From Clarireedia homoeocarpa (Eukaryota > Ascomycota > Leotiomycetes > Helotiales > Rutstroemiaceae): a stretch of DNA of 64,000 bases. Position 1 is the stretch's first letter. Each line of letters opens with the position of its first letter. The notes beneath the pieces were generated by a model that saw only the letters and a list, made by a program, of their open reading frames with translations, had not been told where the DNA came from and ran no database searches. The stretch spans positions 132,176-196,175 of the forward strand of contig LNKV01000038.1 of assembly GCA_001465935.1 (NCBI GenBank), given 5' to 3'. Shown piece after piece: positions 59,405 through 64,000 of the stretch. The translations under genes and the position numbers were made by a program.

Positions 59405-61650
59405 ATGTCATTTAACCTCTTCTCAAAATCAGCAAAGAAACCGAAGAAGACAGAGGACGAAGAGGGAACTCAGACCGAATCGCCTCGCTCCAAATCCCCA
59501 CTAAAGAAATCTTATTCAAGATCTAGCAAAAATAAGGAAGAAAATAATAAATCCGAGTCGGGCTCGACGAGAAGCCGCATACGACCTCTGTCTGGTTCTC
59601 ACTCTCAACGCCATTCATTCGATCCAAACACCCATCCGTTGAATCTTCCGCCTGATCAACTACGGAGATTATCAACTCTCTCCAGAATGTCGGAAGCTAT
59701 GGATGTCGATGCCGAGTCCCCTCGCAGTGCGCGAACAACCTCTCCCCCACCTGCGCCTACGCCTGCCTCACAAACCAACCCACAGTCAAATATCCCCAAA
59801 GCACCAGAGCCTGCTCCAAAGGTCAATGGCACAAGCGCTCCATCGAATGGCCCTATAAATATTCCTATGAATGGTCCTGCGAATGGGCCTGCGAACGTTC
59901 CTGACGATGAAGAGCCTCCCCCACCTCCACCACCTGCTCACAAATCAAACCCCACTAGTCCTCAAGCTATAGTACCATCACCATATGAGGAAGCAGAGAC
60001 ACATAAAGATGCTGGTAACAGATACTACAAGGCTAGGCAGTACAAGAAGGCCATAGAAGAGTATTCCAAGGGTTCGTCCTCCATAAGCGTCATGGTCAAT
60101 AAAGGATGCTGATATTTTTATTTTTAATAGCCGTTGATGCCATGCCAGCATCAGCTACGTACATCAACAATCGTGCAGCTGCTTATATGGCTGCAGGCCA
60201 ATTTCACCAGGCTTTAGAAGATTCCAAACGTGCCGACCAACTCGACCCCAACAATCATAAAGTTCTTCTACGATTAGCTCGCATCTACATCAGTTTGGGC
60301 TTACCGCAAGAGGCTCTAGACACATTCGGACGCATTCAGCCCCCGCCATCCGCAAAGGATATGGCACCTGCTAAAGCAATGCTGCAGCACCTGGCGGCTG
60401 CAAAAGAAGCACTCAGTAATGGGACCGGCTCAATGGTTATACACTCGATCGAGCAGGCCGAAAAATTGCTTGGTGTTGGTGTTCCGAAGCCACGAAACTG
60501 GCTCTTGATGCGCGGAGAAGCATATTTGAAGATGGGCAACGTTAATGCTTTGGGAGATGCTCAAAATATGGCAATGTCTATCCTTCGCAACAATAGCCAG
60601 GACCCAGAGGCCCTGGTTCTACGGGGACGGGCGTTGTACTCACAGGGCGAGAACGAAAAGGCCATGCAGCACTTCCGACAGGCTTTGAACTGCGATCCTG
60701 ACTATAAGGATGCTGTGAAGTACCTGCGACTAGTAAAGAAAGTTGACACTCTGAAGAGCGAGGGAAATGCCGAGTTCAAAGCCGGTCGTTACCAAAATGC
60801 CATCGACAAGTATAGTCAAGCGTTAGAACTTGATCCCTCAAACAAGGGTACAAACTCCAAGTTATTACAGAATCGTGCACTGTGTAAGTCACGGCTGAAG
60901 GACTATGCTGCGGCCATCGCGGACTGCGACAGTGCTCTCCAGCTTGATCCCACATACGTTAAGGCCAAGAAGACGAAGGCTACAGCGCTTGGTGAATCTG
61001 GAAACTGGGAAGAGGCAGTGCGGGAGCTCAAGCAGCTACAGGAACAAGACCCACAAGATCCCAGTCTTGCTAAGGAGGTGCGGAGAGCCGAGCTTGAACT
61101 CAAGAAGAGCAAGCGAAAAGACTACTACAAGATCCTTGGTGTCGACAAGGATGCAGATGAGACTCAAATCAAAAAGGCCTACCGCAAAGCTGCTATCATT
61201 CACCATCCTGATAAGAACAGGGAAGATGAGCACGCTGCAGAGCGGTTCAAGGATATCGGCGAGGCATACGAGACTCTAAGTGACCCTCAGTAAGTTTGAT
61301 CCTAGCCCACACTCAAAGTCAAATGATTTAACAACTTTTTTTAGAAAACGGGCCAGATATGATAGCGGCGTAGATCTAGAGGATCCAATGGATGGCTTCG
61401 GAGGCGGTATGGGTGGTGGAGGTGGGATGAACATCGATCCTGGTTAGTTGGGACCTAAGCTTCTTTTTATCATGATTTTACTAACAGCTCGACAGAAATT
61501 CTGATGCAAATGTTTGGCGCTCAAATGGGTGGTGGTATGGGTGGAGGTCGTGGAGGTGGAGGTTTCCACAGCTTCGGTGGAGGAATGCCTGGCGGAGGGC
61601 GTACTCGAGGAGCACCGCAAGGGTTCCCCGGTGGATTCCAGTTCCAATGA
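59405..61650 (+). CDS. TPR and J-domain co-chaperone (DNAJC7-like), 4 exons
   Basis: Predicted 692 aa from exons 59405-60071, 60131-61289, 61345-61442 and 61496-61650 (2079 nt, 693 codons). Introns are 59, 55 and 53 nt. The first donor is the weak GTTCGT. The N-terminal 200 residues are charged and Ser/Pro-rich with NGP repeats and a polyproline run. TPR units follow from about residue 205 (EAETHKDAGNRYYKARQYKKAIEEYSKAV) to about 545. The J domain spans about 552-620 (YYKILGVDKDADETQIKKAY, HPD at about 581, RARYDSG completed by splicing). A Gly/Met-rich tail ends GFPGGFQFQ. DNAJC7/Tpr2-type proteins hand clients between Hsp70 and Hsp90 in the cytosol. The TGA at 61648-61650 is followed in frame by a further 88 open codons (separate entry). 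Confidence 0.93.
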
Positions 61651-61917
61651 CCAAACGAAAATGAACAACAAAATATTCACCAAACTCCCCCACCTGCTCA
61701 TGATGGACCGGGAACTGCGTATCAAACTTACGATGCCGCGAAAAGTTCAAATGCATTTGACGGAGCATGGTGGCTCCGTAAAGCATGGATGGGTTTCTTA
61801 CTGGCGGGCGTTCTCTTTCCTCTTGATCTCTTGGCCCTTCTAGCTTTTTTCACGGCCGGAGTGTACATTTGCATCAGAATTACCATGTACGTGCGCCGCA
61901 AACTCGGCGCTTCATAG
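61651..61917 (+). other. in-frame extension after J-protein TGA stop (candidate readthrough)
   Basis: Directly after the TGA of the TPR/J-protein the same frame stays open for 88 codons to TAG at 61915-61917. The translation is protein-like. A polar stretch (QTPPPAHDGPGTAYQTYDAA) leads to WWLRKAWMGFLLAGVLF, then a very hydrophobic region (LLALLAFFTAGVYICI), and the basic end YVRRKLGAS. The only internal ATG early enough is within the hydrophobic part, so an independent gene starting here is unlikely. The stop context is CAA TGA C, with A at -1 and -2 and UGA followed by C, features known to favour readthrough in yeast. Readthrough would make a tail-anchored J-protein of about 781 residues. 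A sequencing error or alternative splicing are the other explanations. Confidence 0.5.
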
Positions 61918-62681
61918 AATGGGGGATTAGATCTCATTGCAGGCGTTCTTACATTTATCTCAGCTTTTGAAGCATGAAATGAAGGATAACTACAGACTAG
62001 TCAGAGCCGAGAAATTGAAACAGTATTGTGCGGTATATTGAGGGGCAGGCAGGTCTATCTTAGCCGTACTTATGAAAGGGACGAGATTCTTTTATTTATG
62101 CTAAGACGATGAACATACACTGTCATACACACTCCACCTAAAACTTCAACTGTTCCTTATGCACGTGTCTAGTTTGAATTGTCGGGAAGTGTAATAATGC
62201 CCATTAATCGAGCACACGACCAAATGTGAATAATGAGGGGATATTCAATATCATAAACTACTAGTTCGGGCGAGGTAAGGCGGAAGTTGAACCTTGCGTA
62301 AATATTTCGTGGTAGATTTGTGGTGTTTGGTGGGGCAATGAGATTTCATGCCCGCTTCATCAGAACTTTTCAAAAACCAACATACACCAATCTTCACTAG
62401 ATATTTTGACTACTTGACGAAACATAAAAACATAGGATTTCCGACCCTTGGACATATATCTCTAAACTTATCTTGTATACTTTCTCGTCTCCCTCCAGCG
62501 AACTAACCAACCAAGAAAGAAAGAAACAATAGAAAGCAAGGGTAAAAATATGACTCGATAGCTGAGTCTCAAAGAATGCCACGGATGCACACACGGTCTA
62601 CTTTACGATAACAGTCGAATATCCGATACCATAAAACAGAATTGCTGTCTTTAACGCCTGAGATTTGGGAATACAGTTGTA
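61918..62681. other. intergenic region (J-protein / Los1)
   Basis: About 760 nt hold the J-protein 3' UTR and the Los1 promoter. No gene is supported. Confidence 0.55.
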
Positions 62682-64000
62682 ATGGAGACCCAGGTATGCC
62701 CTCAAACCGCGCTTCTGAAAGTGGGCATTGCTGTATCTGTTAGCGGTGTTATAATAGCTCAGGAGAGGCTCTGCTAATTATGGTCTCTTGTGCTAATACA
62801 TCTGGGTGTCGCAGATTGAAAATGCTGTTCAGGTTGCATGGAATCCCACCTCCGACGCGCAACTGAAAGCACAGGCTTTCGAGTTCCTCAACCAACTGCG
62901 AGCAGATCCAGCCGGAAGACAAGCCTGCCTTACGCTTTTCACCAGATCCCCCAAAGCTTCCGAAGTCTCACGAGTGGTGTCGCTAGACGTGGTCAACAAT
63001 GCAATTCAAACCCAACAGCTTGACGATCAAAGCTTGGCCTGGTTCAAGGAGAATTTACAGGACTACATCCGGCGAACATATGCCCCAGGCGCTGGGGAAC
63101 CGATCGATTCGCCTGCTCTGCAGAACAAACTTACACAGACTTTGACGTTCCTATTCTTGTCGTTATATAAGCAAGGTTGGGAAAGCTGCATAGATGATTT
63201 CTTGAGCTTGACGGGGTCTCAAGATGGGTCCAGGGACAATATTGCGGGGGTCGTGCTATACCTGAGGATCTTGAGCTCAATTCATGATGAGATTGCCGAT
63301 CTGATGGTTTCGAGAACGGCGTCGGAGACTAAACGAAACGTCGAGTTGAAGGACCTGCTGCGTGCTCGAGATGTCCCAAAGGTCGCAGCTTCTTGGCAAC
63401 AAATTCTCACGCAATGGCAAGGTCGAAATGATCCTATTATTGAAATGATCCTAAAGGTCATAGGGAAGTGGGTGTCTTGGATTGACATCTCTTTGATCGT
63501 AAATCAAGACACTTTGAACTTGTTGTTTCCGCTGGTTGGCCGAACAAACTCCAATGGCGGCGAGGATAAAGTTAGAGATGCCGCTATAGACACCTTTACA
63601 GAGATTGTGGCAAAGAAGATGAAAGCATCTGATAAGATAGCAATGATTCAGTTCCTGAACCTTGGCGAAGTGGTCTCGCAGCTTATTGCCAGTCCCGCCT
63701 TGCACGAATTGCGCAGCACATCAAACTATGATACTGACCTTGCAGAAGCGGTTGCAAAACTCGTCAACACTGTTGTTGCGGACATTGTCAAGGTGCTTGA
63801 GGATACCCAGGCGGCACCTGAAACAAAATCCCAAGCCGAACAGCTTCTGCAGACTTTCCTCCCACTCCTGCTACGATTCTTTTCAGATGAGTATGACGAA
63901 ATATGCTCAACAGTTATACCTTCTCTCACAGATCTCAATACATTCCTGCGAAAAGCACAACCCCTTCCACCTGCATATTCAGCAATGTTAAGCCCTGTTC
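62682..64000 (+). CDS. LOS1: exportin-T / Los1 tRNA exporter, partial (cut by window edge)
   Basis: The gene starts at ATG 62682 with a 12-nt first exon (62682-62693, METQ) followed by a 121-nt intron (62694-62814). Exon 2 begins at 62815 and stays open to the window edge, giving about 399 residues of a protein that is normally about 1000-1100 aa. The join gives METQIENAVQVAWNP, the usual start of Los1/Xpo-t. The N-terminal importin-beta-like and Xpo1-type HEAT region is visible: FLNQLRADPAGRQACLTLF, VVNNAIQTQQL, YIRRTYAPG, LTFLFLSLYKQGWESC and IGKWVSWIDISLIVN. Exportin-T carries mature tRNA from nucleus to cytoplasm with RanGTP. The tiny first exon explains why no long ATG-initiated frame reaches the true start. 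The identity is secure; the 3' end lies outside the window. Confidence 0.92.

Noticed and set aside
61514..61843. 109-codon plus-strand frame overlapping the J-protein end
   Set aside because: It is in a different frame from both the J-protein and the 88-codon extension, and its Val/Glu-rich start is a shadow of the Gly-rich tail.
1..64000. CRISPR arrays, prophage or bacterial operons
   Set aside because: All recognised genes are eukaryotic with introns, and the tandem repeats are simple microsatellites without spacer structure.

Overview
The window is nuclear DNA of a filamentous ascomycete (Pezizomycotina). The gene set includes a PAS kinase, Hut1, a PXA-domain protein, a Msg5-type phosphatase and exportin-T/Los1, and the UTRs look like those of Leotiomycetes; that last placement is inference. 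Genes lie on both strands without operons and are broken by short introns (about 47-121 nt) with GT..AG ends and CTAAC-like branch points. Intergenic DNA is rich in microsatellites and homopolymers. One assembly gap (N) lies at 5728-6038. I worked out exon joins by hand. With one exception, every multi-exon model closes to an exact multiple of three with an open frame.

Layout: PXA-domain membrane protein (1035-3900, -); gene-poor stretch with the gap and a decayed coding relic; F-box/LRR protein (7035-9131, -); PAS kinase (13821-17484, +); Hut1-type nucleotide-sugar transporter (18885-20383, -); coactosin-like ADF-H protein (21043-21582, +); triple-KH RNA-binding protein (22516-23744, -); TBC RabGAP (25060-27651, -); protein with clathrin-adaptor ear-type motifs (28235-29974, +); Msg5-like dual-specificity phosphatase (31316-33736, -); uncharacterised serine-rich protein (39245-41947, +); Tpt1 tRNA 2'-phosphotransferase (42993-44261, +); tandem dsRBD protein with a broken frame (44667-45767, -); Efg1 rRNA-processing protein (46154-47139, -); SEA-complex Sea4/Mio-like protein (48061-51630, +); ELO fatty-acid elongase (52523-54023, -); TPR/J-domain co-chaperone (59405-61650, +); Los1/exportin-T (62682 to the right edge, +, partial).

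The genes are mostly housekeeping and do not form a biosynthetic cluster. Themes are nutrient and stress signalling (PAS kinase, Msg5, Sea4), membrane traffic (TBC, ear-motif protein, Hut1, PXA) and RNA biology (KH, Tpt1, dsRBD, Efg1, Los1). The three longest gene-free stretches (about 4.7, 5.5 and 5.4 kb) all lie between head-to-head gene pairs.

The observation I find most worth checking is at the J-protein gene. Its TGA stop is followed in the same frame by 88 open codons that encode a strongly hydrophobic segment, consistent with stop-codon readthrough to a tail-anchored form. Other leads are a polybasic-plus-CaaX tail on the F-box protein, a -1 frame break in the dsRBD gene, four adaptor ear-type motifs in the 28-30 kb protein, and a 1,060-nt intron in the PXA gene.
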